Positions 48,497-60,112 of a stretch of DNA of 64,000 nt are shown one piece after another. Every line of letters starts with the position of its first letter. The first letter of the stretch is position 1. The notes beneath the pieces were generated by a model. It saw only the letters and a list, made by a program, of their open reading frames with translations. It had not been told where the DNA came from and searched no databases. Source of the stretch: Trissonchulus latispiculum (lineage: Eukaryota; Nematoda; Enoplea; Enoplida; Ironidae); NCBI GenBank assembly GCA_030248195.1, contig JASAND010008600.1:21655-85654 (forward strand), given 5' to 3'. Made by a program: the position numbers and the translations under genes.

Positions 48497-48985
48497 AATG
48501 CCGCTTGGCTTACCCCACCTCCGACATTGCAAAACTTCAATAAAGCGATCAGGCAACATAATATTAAAACAGCATTTTAGTGTCACCAATAGACAAAGAT
48601 AACAGCTAGATTAGAGCACAACGTGAATGAGATCAGATAGCATTTACTTAACAATAGTATCTGACACTCGCCTCGACAAACATACTCCATCTCCTACCAA
48701 AAATTAACAATTTGATAAAAAACCGCTAATCTTAATAATCTAGAAACGTTTCCCACGAATTGAATCCCACCTGATTATCCTCTAAACATGCCTCTTTTTT
48801 ATACCCGAGCGCAACCTGAAACCACTTTAAAAGAGCTGACTATTAATTTGAAATTTGAATAACACCTCCACCTTTACACCAAGCACAACTGCTACAATAT
48901 GCAAAAGCAAGCAACGGAGATTGTTTAGAATAAAAAATCGCCCAACTCAGCACAAAAAAAGAATAAGTCCAAAGAAAGTCGGCAT

Positions 48986-51900
48986 TTATCGTTTGAATAT
49001 GCGAAAGCGCGGATGCTTGGACTCCTTGATCGGTTCCGCTACCAAGAAATCCGGCAAATGGTACTCATGCTGATGTCTGCAACCAAATTGCATATTAACA
49101 CTTTAGTATTGAAATAATTAAGTGGCAAAGATCCAGAACTGGAGGGGGGGGGTAGAAATCTTGAAGGAGCACGAGGCACACGGCATCGATTGGACAAAAA
49201 ATACGTAAATCTTAGGAGAGAATAAAATGGCCGTGTCCAAATTTTAGATTTTCAACTCAATATTATCCTCCGACTATTGTCCAGTTTTCAATTCCCACTA
49301 GAAAGTGATAGTCTTACAAATGTGTGTGTGCGCGTGCGCGCGCGTGTGTGCTGTATGTGACTCTTACTGATAGAGGTCCTCAATGTCGACTAGCATGGAG
49401 TCCTGCTGCATGTGAAGATTGTCTCGATCGATCAGCAACTCCACCAACTCTTCGTTCAGCACTGAAACAGACAATCAAACACATTATAGGATCAAACATA
49501 GAAATATTACTATATTATAATATTATAGGATCACAAATATAGGATAGGAAGACAGAAGAGTATCCTGGAAATTAGACTCATTGTGAGACTCTAACTAAAG
49601 GGGCATTGCGTCAGAGGCTACCACTGCGACACGAACGCCAAAAGACTCTCTGAAATTAATCCAGAAATCGGACATTTCTGAAAAGCATTTTAGCTGAAAC
49701 CGCCGTTACAAAACAACTCCCGACTACAAACGCAAAGGAACTGTACAGATCGAGCTCAGAGGAGCTGACACGAGAGTGACCCACATCTCGAGCAGCTAAA
49801 AGAATGGATGGCTGGATTCGCCTGTCTAGCCGCTCCTTCCTTAAAGGATCTGAGAGAAAGCTTTCTTACCAAAGAGTTATCGTATCTCCGGCTATCGAAT
49901 GTTTCAGTGTAGAGCGCCCTAAACCACTCCGCTTCTCGAACTACTAAAGCGTACCTTCAATCTTAGAGTGCAAATCGTTCACAATGATCTGCAACTGGGT
50001 AATGTTTTTCCGCATCAAATAGGCCCGGGTCAAACGCTTGCGTCCCAGTTGAAAGCCAACCTGCAAAACAGACAAACACAACAACGAAATGCCGACTCCG
50101 CAAACAGACAATCACAACACCGAAATGACGACTCCGCAAACAGACAATCACAACACCGAAATGACGACCATGCAGATGTAGGAACGGTAAAAGTGAAGAT
50201 TCCTAGCTCACCACATTGCGTGTTGCCAAGCCAAAGGCGAAGAATTCATGACATCATACCGCACACCATACAGAAACATTATGGAAAAAACAGTTATTTC
50301 AGCTGTTATTAATTTTTCCAAAACGTCTGGACCCATTTGAACTCAAACAAACACGCAAAGGGATAAAGGGCTAAGCAAGCAGATGCAAACCGCAACGTTA
50401 TGAAAACTAAACTGGACGAAACGGTACGTATACTAGGTTTCACAGAAAAACAGTGCACTATAGACTTTCTCACATTCTCAATTTCTTTTCAAAATCCCAA
50501 ATGAATAACAAACTGGCCCGTTATCCACATTTTTCAAAAGTTTCCTCGTGTTTCCTGTTTCATACTGCTCCAAATTAAAGAATGTATAGTATGGTGAGTA
50601 TTATCTATCATGGAATTTGACTGTGCATGTACAGGAAAAGGCGTGTATACCACATTGTCCAGCTGGTGATTAGAAGTGAGGGCGTCCTGCTGCTGTCTCC
50701 GCTCCAACTCCATCTGCATGCGGGCCGCCTCCTTCGCTTTCGCCAGCATCAGGCGAGTCTCGCTCTCCAGTCGCTCCTGCCGAATCGCTGCAAACAGCCA
50801 AAACTCACATTATAATTAGTCAACTAATTTTTGTAAGCTCGTGGTTGGTGGTATTCTTTCCCGTATTTTGGCGAAAGTAGTAATCTGAACTAACTGAAAC
50901 TTTCAGAACACGGCGTTCCTGAACAATCCCGAAGCCTTTGTATGAAAATTTGAAAAATCTCGTCGAGCTGCTTGAAATTAGCCAAAACCAGCTCGTCAAA
51001 CTGCATAGCTTTGCTCTTCGGCCAAATTTTCTATCTTCAAAAATTCAGAGACATAGGCGAGATAAAAGACTGTTGGAGTAAAAACCAGCTGATTTCTAAT
51101 TCCAAAATGTTGTCAATTGCTGCAACATGTACATAACTTCAACATTCGTCAACGGCATATCCAAATTAAGCGTCAATACGACGTACATATTTTGTGCAAA
51201 GATGAGCTTGACAATTTGTTTTAGACAAGGATTTCTCTGAACTGCCTCAATCAAACGACAAACTATTTCAGAAACACTTCTCGCACTATCGTTGTTGGCT
51301 TCATTTTAGTTTCAAGGTTAAAATCAGACTCCTACTAAAACCATTTTTCAAAGAAACCCGGATGATTGCAAAACGCTACCCACGAAAATCAGTAAAAACT
51401 TCAGCAAGAAATCTTAACTATAATAAACCTTAAACAAATAACTTAAAATCTTAAAAATTCTTAGGCAATTCCTTAGCGAACCCCAAACGGAGGGGATCGG
51501 TCATGTCTTTGTGAAACTTGTACGCTTCTTGCACTATTTTGATGTTACTACAGTGTAAAAATGGCAAAATCCCTGAGCCACTTTGAACATACCCGGGTCT
51601 TTCTGCTCCTCCTCCCAGCGCAGCTGAATCTCACGACGAAGCTCGGAGGCGCACTTCCCAGAGGAGTCTCCACAGGACGCAGGACCACCCACGTTGGGAG
51701 CCCCACTCCCGCCGCCACAGCTGGAGATGCTCCGACCCAGGCCAGAACGCAGCTGACTAGACTACAACAGCACACACAATCATTGAGACTAAACAAACAA
51801 ACTAACTAAAAACAATCCATACAGTCACATTGGAAGCCTATGTACAGAAGTCTTTGGAAAATCTGGGTCTTCAATGAAGCACCTTTCCGTCTATTCTCTC

Positions 51901-52072
51901 AACAGAAACCGATGACATCTCAAGATAAAACTGATAATCATCCTTCTTTACCTCTATTTATCCACACGTATATACACGTACCAAACTTCTGGATCCATCA
52001 GTGTCGCCCTGGTGAGAGGGGCGTCCTAAATTGGGAGTGGACTTGCTTTTGGGGACTCCCATCGTAATTTCG

Positions 52073-52104
<32 letters not shown>

Positions 52105-55100
52105 GTCGTCGTCGTCATTATCTTCTCCGTCGGCAGGAGGCTTGATGGCGTCGTTCATAAAGCAAATCTACAATGACAGATCAAAAAACGCTCTCAACAC
52201 AAGATCCAGGATATTAGAAAGGGCAAAACTTGCCAAACAGAATTTAAAGTTGCTGCACAGTTCACAGCACCACTGCATGAAAGAGGCTGCCGGAGGAGCT
52301 GAAGTTTTGAGACTAGAAACCAGCTCAGACTTCAAGCACACGACGTACCCCCTTTTTCCAAAATCAGAATATTACTGCACTTTGCATCTGTTTTGTAACA
52401 TTTAATATACAGAAAAAGTAACAACTGCAGCAACACATTTTTTCGAAAAGAGCTACAACTCTCAAGGTTACCTGAAGATTCATTCCAGACTGTAGACGTG
52501 TCCCGAGATTGGATCGAAGAGGGCGCTTGGAGGGGGAGGGGGGATAGCACTTCTGGAGGACCGGCTCCGCGGACACGCTCTCCAGAATGTCATCGCTCAT
52601 CAACTGCAAACAAAACAGCAACACCACACAAGGACTTCCACGAAAACTAAACATGCAGACATTTGAGGGGTGGGGGAGGAACAACGTTCTGCTCAAAAAA
52701 CCTCCGTCTTCGCCGAAATTGTCGGTTTAAAGTTATTTTGGTAACGTTATCAGTTAAAAATTAATTCTTGTTCAGAGCTTGCTGCTGTCTAACATTTGTC
52801 GAGCAATATTTAGTCCTCATCAGAAATCGGAACCTCCCAGATTTACCACTCTGAAGATTTAATCAGAACAATCAATCAATTCATCCCCCATTTGTTATAA
52901 CCAAAAACCTGGCTTTACTTCAGTTGGGAGTGGGCGGAAGGGACGTCCTCCCACGGCCTCACCCCAACTCATCTTGAGGTGCCCAGAAATTGTGGAACCT
53001 TAAGAATTTTTGGTCAAAAATTTCAAAATGTTTTCGGCCTGGCTGGAATTGTTTGGTCCAAAATCGTCAATTTTAGTATTGAACCTTGATTTTTGAGCAC
53101 TTTCTAGCTTAGTTGTAGCAGCATATATGTGTAGAAAATAGGCTCTTCTGACCGTATTTTTAACAGTTTAAATCAATTTAACATCTCCACTCTACAGTGG
53201 GGGGCTCTCACCTCAATAATCACAGAAACCGATATCTACGTACCTTTTCACTACGTATACTAAGGTTTGCAATATTAACATTAATAGTGCTCTTGGATAT
53301 ATACCTTTTTCTGTTTGACTTCCCGCTCACGCGCAGCGGAGACGAGCTGCCTCTCCAGACGATCGAAGTCCAACTCCGGGAGATGGGTGTCCAGGGTTCC
53401 CAGTTCCTGTTCAATTTCCAAGTTTCGTTGAGTGGTCAGGAAAGGATTGTGGCGCGCCGGCCGCTTCAGAATTGTCGACGATGCCGCAGCCGCAGCAGCC
53501 GGCGGGTAAACGGAGGACACCGCATTCCCGGAGGAGAGCCCGGTCTCCCTCAAACCAGGGCCAGCGGAGGGGTTTGAAGAGGAAAAATCTGAAGAGGAAA
53601 TGGAGGAGGCGAGACCCTCATCCCCGCTGCTCCCACTGGCCACAATCCCACCAGACGGCCCCACAGGAGCCAGAGGACCAACGGGCTGCACGGGTGCCGG
53701 GGCGACATGACCAGGCGGAGGGGGGCCGCCGAAGCTGGTCGGGGGCAGGGAACCCGCAGGGGAGGGCCAGGAACAATCGTCGCAGTCCAGACAGCCCGAC
53801 TCCGGAGAGGTGAGACCCTCCGGACCCGTCAGATGACCCTCATCGTCCTCATCCGGGCTGTCGTCCACCTCAGGCAACTTCCCACAGGCAACCCCCCTAG
53901 CAGGCCCAGGTTCTCCATCAGACTTCGCCTTGAATGAAGAACTGGCGCCGGGACCAGCCCGCAAAACCGTGCCCAGGCCACTTCTACAGCCTCTGAGACC
54001 GGTCGCAAACTCCTCCTCGGATTCTGACGAAGAAATATCACTCAGGGAATTGCACCTGTGCTGAGAGAGGCGGCTGCCACTTCCAGTTCCATCCGGTGGT
54101 GGACTCTGATCCAGCTTGATCACTACCAGATCCTGCGGTCTCCCACTGCTCGCACCCCCTCCCCCGCCAGAGCGACGACTGACCGAAGAATAGTCCACAA
54201 AGGACCCGGAACTGCAGGACGTCGTGGACCCCAACATCTCGTCCTCGTCCTCCTCCTCATCATCGAAGGAGACCCTCCCGCCACCACCAGCATCGACTAG
54301 GTCCTTCCGTAGACCTCCAGCACCGACTGCCGAGGCCGTCACCATTTCCTGTTCATCCTCCAGACTGGAGGAGTGAGTGGAAGATCCACCCTCATCTCCG
54401 TCAGATCCCAGATCATCCAAATCAGAATCCTCCTCATCATCACCATCAGCATCATCCAGCACCCGATAATCTCTTGCCCTCGCACCATCAACCGACGAGG
54501 CTGATAACGGATTCTCAAGTCCAAATTCTATAACAACTAACAGACGTATATATACATTATGTACATTACTGGGCTTATTCTAGGGAATTTTGGGCCCTTG
54601 GAGGACGAGTCATTTTTGGGGAGGGGGCGAACATGTTTATAAAAACATGGTAAAAATTGCGCTAATAATAGTAATAGGCGGCAGTAATCGCCAAAAAAGT
54701 TCGTTCTTATTGCAAAAATAAGCTGATTTAGTGTAAAAATAGGCAAAAAATCGAGTAAAACTGTCCAGCGAAGCCTGAAAATTTTTAAAAAATTGCCCTT
54801 CTGAGCGATTTTTTCAGAGCAAACGTTGGTACCCGAAGGGGCACCCGCCTTTCTGGGGGGATTTGGGGGGGGGGTCGTTAATGGGGAGGCCCCCCACCCC
54901 AGTAGAATAAGCTCAGCATTACAATACATAATGTATACACGCAATCTGACAAACTTGACAGCCACTTTGTGTACCTATACGTACAACACACGAACAAACT
55001 AGTGATGGCAAAGGATGTTTTTTCATATCCGGATATATATACACCTATTCAAAGCTTAGGTTGAAGAAACGTTCACATCAAAATTTCAATTTCTCAGTCA

Positions 55101-56173
55101 ATTTTTTGGAGCGGTGAGAAATTCTCATTAGGTCAAGCTTCTACCTTGGTGTCAAAAATATTTTTAAAATTTTGAAATTTTAGTCACAGATTTGCAAAGT
55201 TTTTATTACTTTGTCTGAATGTAAAAGGGTATCCGGATATCGTTCTCCAATCGGATATTATCCGGACAACCATGGGCTTATTCTACTGGGCCCCCCATTA
55301 ACACCTTTTCCCCCCAAATAGTGGGTGTCCCTTTTGGTATATACCGAATTTTACCCTGAAAAAATAGCTCAGAAGGCCAAATTTTCAAAAATTTTCCGGC
55401 TTTGTAGGAGAATTTTAGTAGATTTTTGCCTATTAAAGCACCAAATTTGCTTAGTTTAGGCCATTACTATAAAAATAGCGCAATTTTTATATAGCATGTT
55501 TTTAGAAAAATTTTCACACACACACCCCCCGAGGGGCCCTCCCAAAGAGCCCCATCAAGAATAATTCCCTAGAATATGTAAGCCCAGAAACCCAGACCTG
55601 TCGAGTTAGTAAAAGTATTGACAGCGACTCCCCCCATCAAAAATAACAATTTTGTCAAGAAGCTTCCTTCGTTTAGAGTAATTCGAAGGTATATTCGTCA
55701 TTTGAAAAGTCACTTTATAGCAAAACCCCAAGTTCCGAGACTCAGTCTCAGCCCCCAGTGAACTTACCCCCATCCCAAGATCACGTTTTAAAGCGCAAAC
55801 ATTTTATAGGCAGTTGATCATATATATAAGCAAATTGAGAAGTTGCATTCTAAAGAGCGGAGTGGTGGCGGCATGACGTTAAGTAACCGAGGCAGGAATT
55901 GAGCTCACCCTGCGGGACAGCGTCGTCATCATCACTTTGCTGCATCCCCGAATCCAGAGAGTCTCCGTTCACCTTCTTCTTCTGGGGGGATCCCTTCCCG
56001 TGATGAGAATTGTGTGGCCTGTACTGACCGGCAGCCAGACAGCGAGCCTGCTCCAGGTAGGACTTAGTTCCTTCTGGAACCGGATTCCTAGGTTCCCCAT
56101 TCATCCGACACGCTTTCATTTGGCTACAAATCACCACCTGGGCCTCCGCCACATCACTTTGCAATTCAGCCAT
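48986..56173 (-). CDS. SCHIP1: Schwannomin-interacting protein 1 (SCHIP1) homologue, 800 aa
   Basis: Nine minus-strand exons: 56173-55909, 54527-53305, 52603-52472, 52167-51982, 51761-51593, 50787-50651, 50060-49955, 49461-49368 and 49076-48986. Every intron is GT-AG and every phase matches (2403 nt). The C-terminal coiled coil carries the family signature: [23 protein letters not shown], then [12 protein letters not shown]. Upstream are [15 protein letters not shown] and an Ala/Lys/Arg helix ([14 protein letters not shown]), both in the order found in vertebrate SCHIP1. The N-terminal half is Ser/Gly/acidic and low-complexity, longer than the short vertebrate isoform. SCHIP1 is a cytoplasmic adaptor. 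In mammals it binds merlin (NF2), and its IQCJ fusion binds ankyrin-G. The Drosophila protein links Expanded to the Tao-1 kinase in Hippo signalling. I see no IQ motif in exon 1. Start: ATG in TCAAAATGG context. Confidence 0.92.
49318..49352. repeat. Alternating purine-pyrimidine tract (GT/GC)
   Basis: A run of TGTGTGTGTG, CGCGTGCGCGCGCG and TGTGTGTG lies about 15 nt past the SCHIP1 exon 8 splice donor, in the intron. Such tracts can adopt Z-DNA. Confidence 0.8.
49368..50060 (-). CDS. SCHIP1: SCHIP1 exons 7-8, conserved coiled coil
   Basis: Exon 7 (50060-49955) encodes [20 protein letters not shown] then [15 protein letters not shown]. Exon 8 (49461-49368) encodes [20 protein letters not shown] then [10 protein letters not shown]. 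This is the leucine-zipper region that mediates self-association and partner binding in the family. The intron between them (49462-49954) is non-coding. Confidence 0.9.
50062..50168. repeat. 36-bp tandem repeat in SCHIP1 intron 6
   Basis: About three units of CAAACAGACAATCACAACAC + CGAAATGACGACTCCG (36 bp) abut the splice acceptor of exon 7. On the transcribed strand each unit ends in TTGTCTGTTTGCGG, close to the true acceptor TGTCTGTTTTGCAG, so the array seems to have grown from acceptor-proximal sequence. Confidence 0.85.
51982..52167 (-). CDS. SCHIP1: SCHIP1 exon 4 with polyaspartate tract
   Basis: Begins [17 protein letters not shown], then an uninterrupted aspartate run of about 15 encoded by a GAT/GAC microsatellite (52077-52123), then [20 protein letters not shown]. 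The acceptor is TTGTAG and the donor TTTG/GTACGTG. The conserved ICF(V/M)ND start confirms the exon's identity. Confidence 0.88.
53305..54527 (-). CDS. SCHIP1: SCHIP1 exon 2, long low-complexity exon
   Basis: A 1223-nt exon encoding about 407 residues rich in Ser, Gly, Asp, Glu and Pro, starting [20 protein letters not shown] and ending with helical [20 protein letters not shown]. Acidic blocks ([18 protein letters not shown]) and Ser runs suggest a disordered scaffold with many phosphorylation sites. Its GC content is visibly higher than that of the surrounding introns. Confidence 0.88.
54568..54912. mobile_element. GGGCTTATTCTA-ended MITE, copy 1
   Basis: Ends TGGGCTTATTCTA and TAGAATAAGCTCA in SCHIP1 intron 1, with CATTAC on both sides (near 54562 and 54917). 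The body carries G and C runs. A related copy lies at 55273-55592. Confidence 0.55.
55003..55272. repeat. Small repeat with ATATCCGGATAT ends
   Basis: CATATCCGGATATATA lies near the left and TATCCGGATATCG / CGGATATTATCCGG near the right. It is probably a small MITE wedged between the two GGGCTTATTCTA copies; boundaries uncertain. Confidence 0.4.
55273..55592. mobile_element. GGGCTTATTCTA-ended MITE, copy 2
   Basis: Ends GGGCTTATTCTACTGGGCCC and CCCTAGAATATGTAAGCCC. It matches copy 1 in inverted orientation. Confidence 0.5.
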
Positions 56174-56329
56174 TTTGATTCAACATATCTAAGCAACAAT
56201 ACGAAAACAGTCAACAAATCTAAACATCTAAAAAGTTGGAAGAGCGTTAAGTCAAATATTTGGGCATACGCATAGGGGCACTTATGCAAATGGTAGACAA
56301 AGATTCTGCTTTGACCTCACCTTATGTTC

Positions 56330-56595
56330 ATAAGTGTATTTGGATGAGGTGAGGAGAGGATGGATGAGGAGGGCAAACCCCCCCCCCCACCATTTTTCCA
56401 AACGACCCCCAAACATTTTGTGGGGGGGGCCGCATAGATGTGTTAGAGGAGGGAGTGTGGGGCATCCCCTCGAATGACAAATTTCCGCGACTCCCCCCCC
56501 CCAGATTTTTAGATTTCGCTACTCCCCCGATTTTAGGCCCCGAAAAGTGGCCAAAACAGGAAAAATTGAAATTTTTTTGCTCAGGGGTTTTTGCC
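56330..56595. repeat. Subfamily A fragment
   Basis: CACCATTTTTCCAAACGACC followed by CCCAAACATTTTGTGGGGGG matches the subfamily A end region in reverse orientation. Confidence 0.5.
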
Positions 56596-58325
56596 ATAGG
56601 TGAACCAGGCTACAGTTTACCCCCTGTGAGACCCCCCCACGGAGAGGCCAGACCCCCCACCCCCCATACCCGACCTCGACTACTCCCCCCCCCCAAGCCG
56701 AGCTCAGACCCCCCCTCCCCCCCTAAAATGGGGTCCAAACAAGAGAAAAAATGCTAAATTTTTGCAAAAATTTTTGCAATTTTTCAAAAATTCTTTGAAA
56801 AAATTGTCTAGAAACAGTTAAAAACGCTAAGAAATAGGTTTTAAAACGCAATACGAGTGGTTTTTTTATTAGATTTATGTCGAAAATAGTCGATTTTATG
56901 TTCAAAAAGGGCCATTTTTAGCTGAAAAAAAAGTTGGGTACAGTTTGGGTACAGTTTTTTGAAAATTTCGGATTTTTGAGACCCCCCCAAGCCAGATTTG
57001 GACTTTTTACTCCCCCCCCCAACCCAAACAGGTGGTATAGTCAGGTTCCCAAAAAAAAAACCAGTGACAAAGTTCCCAAAAAAAAAACCAGTGCCAGATC
57101 TCCCAGGTACTTTGACCGTTTCGAGCCAAATTTGGCGCACAACAAGTAGAAGACCTTAGTATTATAATAAATCAGTTTGGGTTATATAGCTTATCTCGTG
57201 AAGCCAGGGCGCCAGCTAGAAGACAACCACCCCAAAACCACCCTCGGACAAGTTTCGACATGGTGTTGGAAAAATTGTCTCAAAACCCCAGCGGAAAACC
57301 CGGTAGGTCCCTAATTGTGGTTGGTAGGTTAGGTGCCCAAGTACTCACGATACCATATATCCCGGCCTCACTGGCTCCTACGCTGTGGCCTGGGCCACCC
57401 GGTTTTTTTTTGGGAACGAATTCCCAAAAAAAAAACCAGTTCGGACTTTGCAAAAATAGGTCACAGCAGTCACCGTAATTATTTTTCTGGTGATATTAAC
57501 ACTGTTTTAGAACGTTTTACCAAAAAAAAAACACCATAATAACTTATATTTGGAATGTTTGAGGTGATTTGACTGGCTCAGACAGCCTGAACCTGGTCCG
57601 GACCCAAGTTGGACCCTTGAAGCATTGGACTTGGCTAAAAACTGAAATTTACAGCGTAAATCACGCTGGAAACGTGTTTTCCTTGTTATAAAACGGTTCT
57701 ACGCAAAATTTCAGTTGTTTTGGTAGACTTTTGGTGATAGTCCAAAACTTGGCCTAGGCACCCGGGGGTCCAAGTTGGGGATATGGACTGTTGTGACAGG
57801 TAAGTCCTCAGAAATTTTATAGTGTACTTAAAGAAAATGCACGTTAAAAGGGTGCCAAATCTGCTATAAACGTCGGCCAAAGGCGTTTGACGCTCAAAGA
57901 AAAGTTATCGGAACTTACACCTCCAGACTCACCATGTCATGGTGGTCCAAGGTAGTCTAAGTGGGCTGCCGTGCCCAGGCTAGACCCTTGGGCTCCACCA
58001 AGTACCATGTAGTATTGGTCGGTTATGGGCTATACATAGGTAATATTAGATTTGCCCTGCCTCTTCTCTGCCAGTAGTAAAGAGGGTGGTTTTTTATTTG
58101 GGAACGCTGGTTTTTTTTTGGGAATCGTTCCCAAAAAAAAAACCACCAAAATTTTTTAATTACTCAGGATTGCCAGGGAGGCAGGCTAGGGGCTATAGGT
58201 GGGCATATGTGTCGGACCGAGCCCTATGCATATGCACCCTAGTTGGGCTGTCTCACGTCACCCTGCAAAAGTTTGGAGCAAAAAACTGTCAACTGGTTTT
58301 TTTTGGGAACCTGACTATACACCTA
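56594..58325. mobile_element. ATAGGTGTA-family element, subfamily B, interrupted by a TA-target element
   Basis: Starts ATAGGTGAACCAGGCTACAG and ends TACACCTAT (inverted relative to 4888-5445). Flanks are GGTTTTTGC on the left and GGTTTTTGG on the right (8 of 9 match). The internal insertion at 57038-58317 splits it near its right end. Confidence 0.65.
57038..58317. mobile_element. Non-autonomous mariner-like element nested in subfamily B
   Basis: Ends TAGTCAGGTTCCCAAAAAAA and TTTTGGGAACCTGACTA. The flanking TA (57036-57037, 58318-58319) is single at the matching spot in the uninterrupted copy at 4888-5445 (GGTGG-TA-CACC, reverse strand), a direct empty site. The motif TTCCCAAAAAAAAAACC and its complement recur inside, including two self-complementary pairs at 57399-57438 and 58108-58143. 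I see no transposase frame. Confidence 0.75.
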
Positions 58326-58479
58326 TGGTTTTTGGGCAATTTTTAACGGCGCCCACCTCCCTCCGTCGGCACCACCCTCCCCCAGATTATTTCCCAGGTA
58401 TATACATCTATGTGGGGGAGGGAGCGGGGGGCAAAAATTGGCATTCTGCCAAACTTTCCAAAAAGTCCAATTTTTGACT

Positions 58480-59244
58480 TAAAGTGTTTATTGCTAGAAA
58501 TAACACTTTCTAATGGTTAATGGACTTTCTGACTCCATATTGACCTTATTTTGGACTTAGAAACATGTTGTCAGTCAAGGTTTCGAGATTACTCTTGTCT
58601 CTAATGTTAAAATTACTTCTAAGTTGCATGTTTTTTGGCATTAGCAATGGCTGAAAATGCTATTTTTGGCATAATAGAAAAAAATTTTGGGGAGGTCGGG
58701 GGCATAGTTTCCCTGGAACTTTGGGTCTGGGGGGGTAAATCTTGGGAGGTTGGTGGTCGACCCAAGAAATGTGATGGGGGGTACCCCCCCCAACCCCCGC
58801 CCCCCCGAATTTGGACCTCAGAAATTTCGAAAAATGGCCAAAAAAGGCAAAATTTCCTCTAATTTAGCCCTTTTTTCTTCAAAATAAGGCCTGTTTTCAA
58901 CGGTTTAGGCGTTTTTGCACCGTTTCAAAGTGATTTTAAGTCAAAATGTTAGAAAATTTTTTAAAAAATGACCATTTTTTGGCCAAATTTAGCTAACTTC
59001 TGGGGTCAAAAAATCGCTGGGGGGTTCGGGGGGGGGGGTAGCCGAATGTTGGGGGAGGTTTTTTCAAAAATAGGGGGCGGGGGTAAAATTGGGCATAAAT
59101 TTTGGGGGGGGGGAGTATATACCCCCCAAAGGAAACTATGGTTGGGGGGGGGATTTTGGGGGTCTACAAAGGCCCTTTATATAAGGCCCCAAAAAAATTT
59201 CTGCGGAGCGCCCCGCGCCCCAGATCCTCGTTACACCTATGCTC
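58480..59244. repeat. ATAGGTGTA-family repeat, subfamily A, third copy
   Basis: Collinear with 4130-4878 for most of its length (CATAGTTTCCCTGGAA, GTGATGGGG..TACCCCCC and GCTAACTTCTGG segments) and ends TTACACCTATG near 59242. Confidence 0.6.
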
Positions 59245-59277
59245 ATAGGTGTATTAGGGGGGGGGGCGGGGGGCACT

Positions 59278-59516
59278 AGCGTAGCCAGAAAAAATTTCGG
59301 AGGGGGCAAGCCAAAAACACTCTGAAATTTCTGTCACAACTAAACAGTTGGTGGAAATTTTTAAGCAAAATCTGGAGGTTTTCGTTGAAAAGTAGCGCCG
59401 CAGGCGAAAATTTTTCGAAATATTTATTCGCGCTGCTGCTACTCATTAAAAATTTTTCTTTTGTTTCCGATTTCGGGGGGGGGCATGCTCCCCCCGCCCC
59501 CCCGGCTACGCGCCTG
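59278..59516. repeat. Small AGCGTAGCC-ended repeat
   Basis: Inverted ends AGCGTAGCCAG and CCGGCTACGCG about 235 bp apart. Flanks are G-rich, so no target duplication can be called. Confidence 0.4.
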
Positions 59517-59579
59517 GGGGCGGGAGGTGGTGGGACCCCTTCCCCTCAAAAACTTTTTCTACCCCTCTCCCCAAATCGG

Positions 59580-60060
59580 CCTTCGGCCGACCCCCCCCCC
59601 TAAAAATTTTCAACCCCCTACTGAAATGTTTTGCAAATTTTTAGCCATAAATTCGAAATTTTTCAAAAAAATTAACGAGAAATTGCTAAAATTCGCATAA
59701 TTACCTTAAAATCGCTAAACAAAGCTGAAAATTGAAAATTCCGTTTTTTAACGAAAAACCGATTTTTCGCCGACCCCTCCTAAAAAAAGTCGCCCCAAAT
59801 CGGTCCTTTGGCCGACCCCCCCCCTAAAAATTTTCAACCCCCTACCTTAATTTTTGCAAATTTTTAGCCAACAATTCGAGAATTTTCAAAAAATTAGCGA
59901 AAAATTGCTAAAATTTGCTTGACTACCTTAAAAATCGCTTAAAATAGCTGAAAATTGAGAAAATTTTTCGGCTTTTTAGTGAAAAACCGATTTTTCGAAG
60001 ACCCCCCCTTAGAAAATATTTGTTACCCCTCCCCCCAAATCGAATTTTTTCGACCCGCCC
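59580..60060. repeat. ~225-bp tandem repeat, family D
   Basis: Units begin CCGACCCCCCCCCTAAAAAT and run through GCAAATTTTTAGCCA, AAATTGCTAAAATT and GAAAAACCGATTTTTCG. Starts at 59586 and 59811 give a period of 225 bp. A further copy lies at 61090-61300. Confidence 0.65.
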
Positions 60061-60112
60061 TCCCCCCTTTTTTGCCAGATCCCCCTCCCTATAATGCGTC
60101 TGAACTAAGCAG

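Noticed and set aside
53281..54300. Open frames on the plus strand opposite SCHIP1 exon 2
   Set aside because: They are shadows of the GC-rich coding exon on the minus strand.
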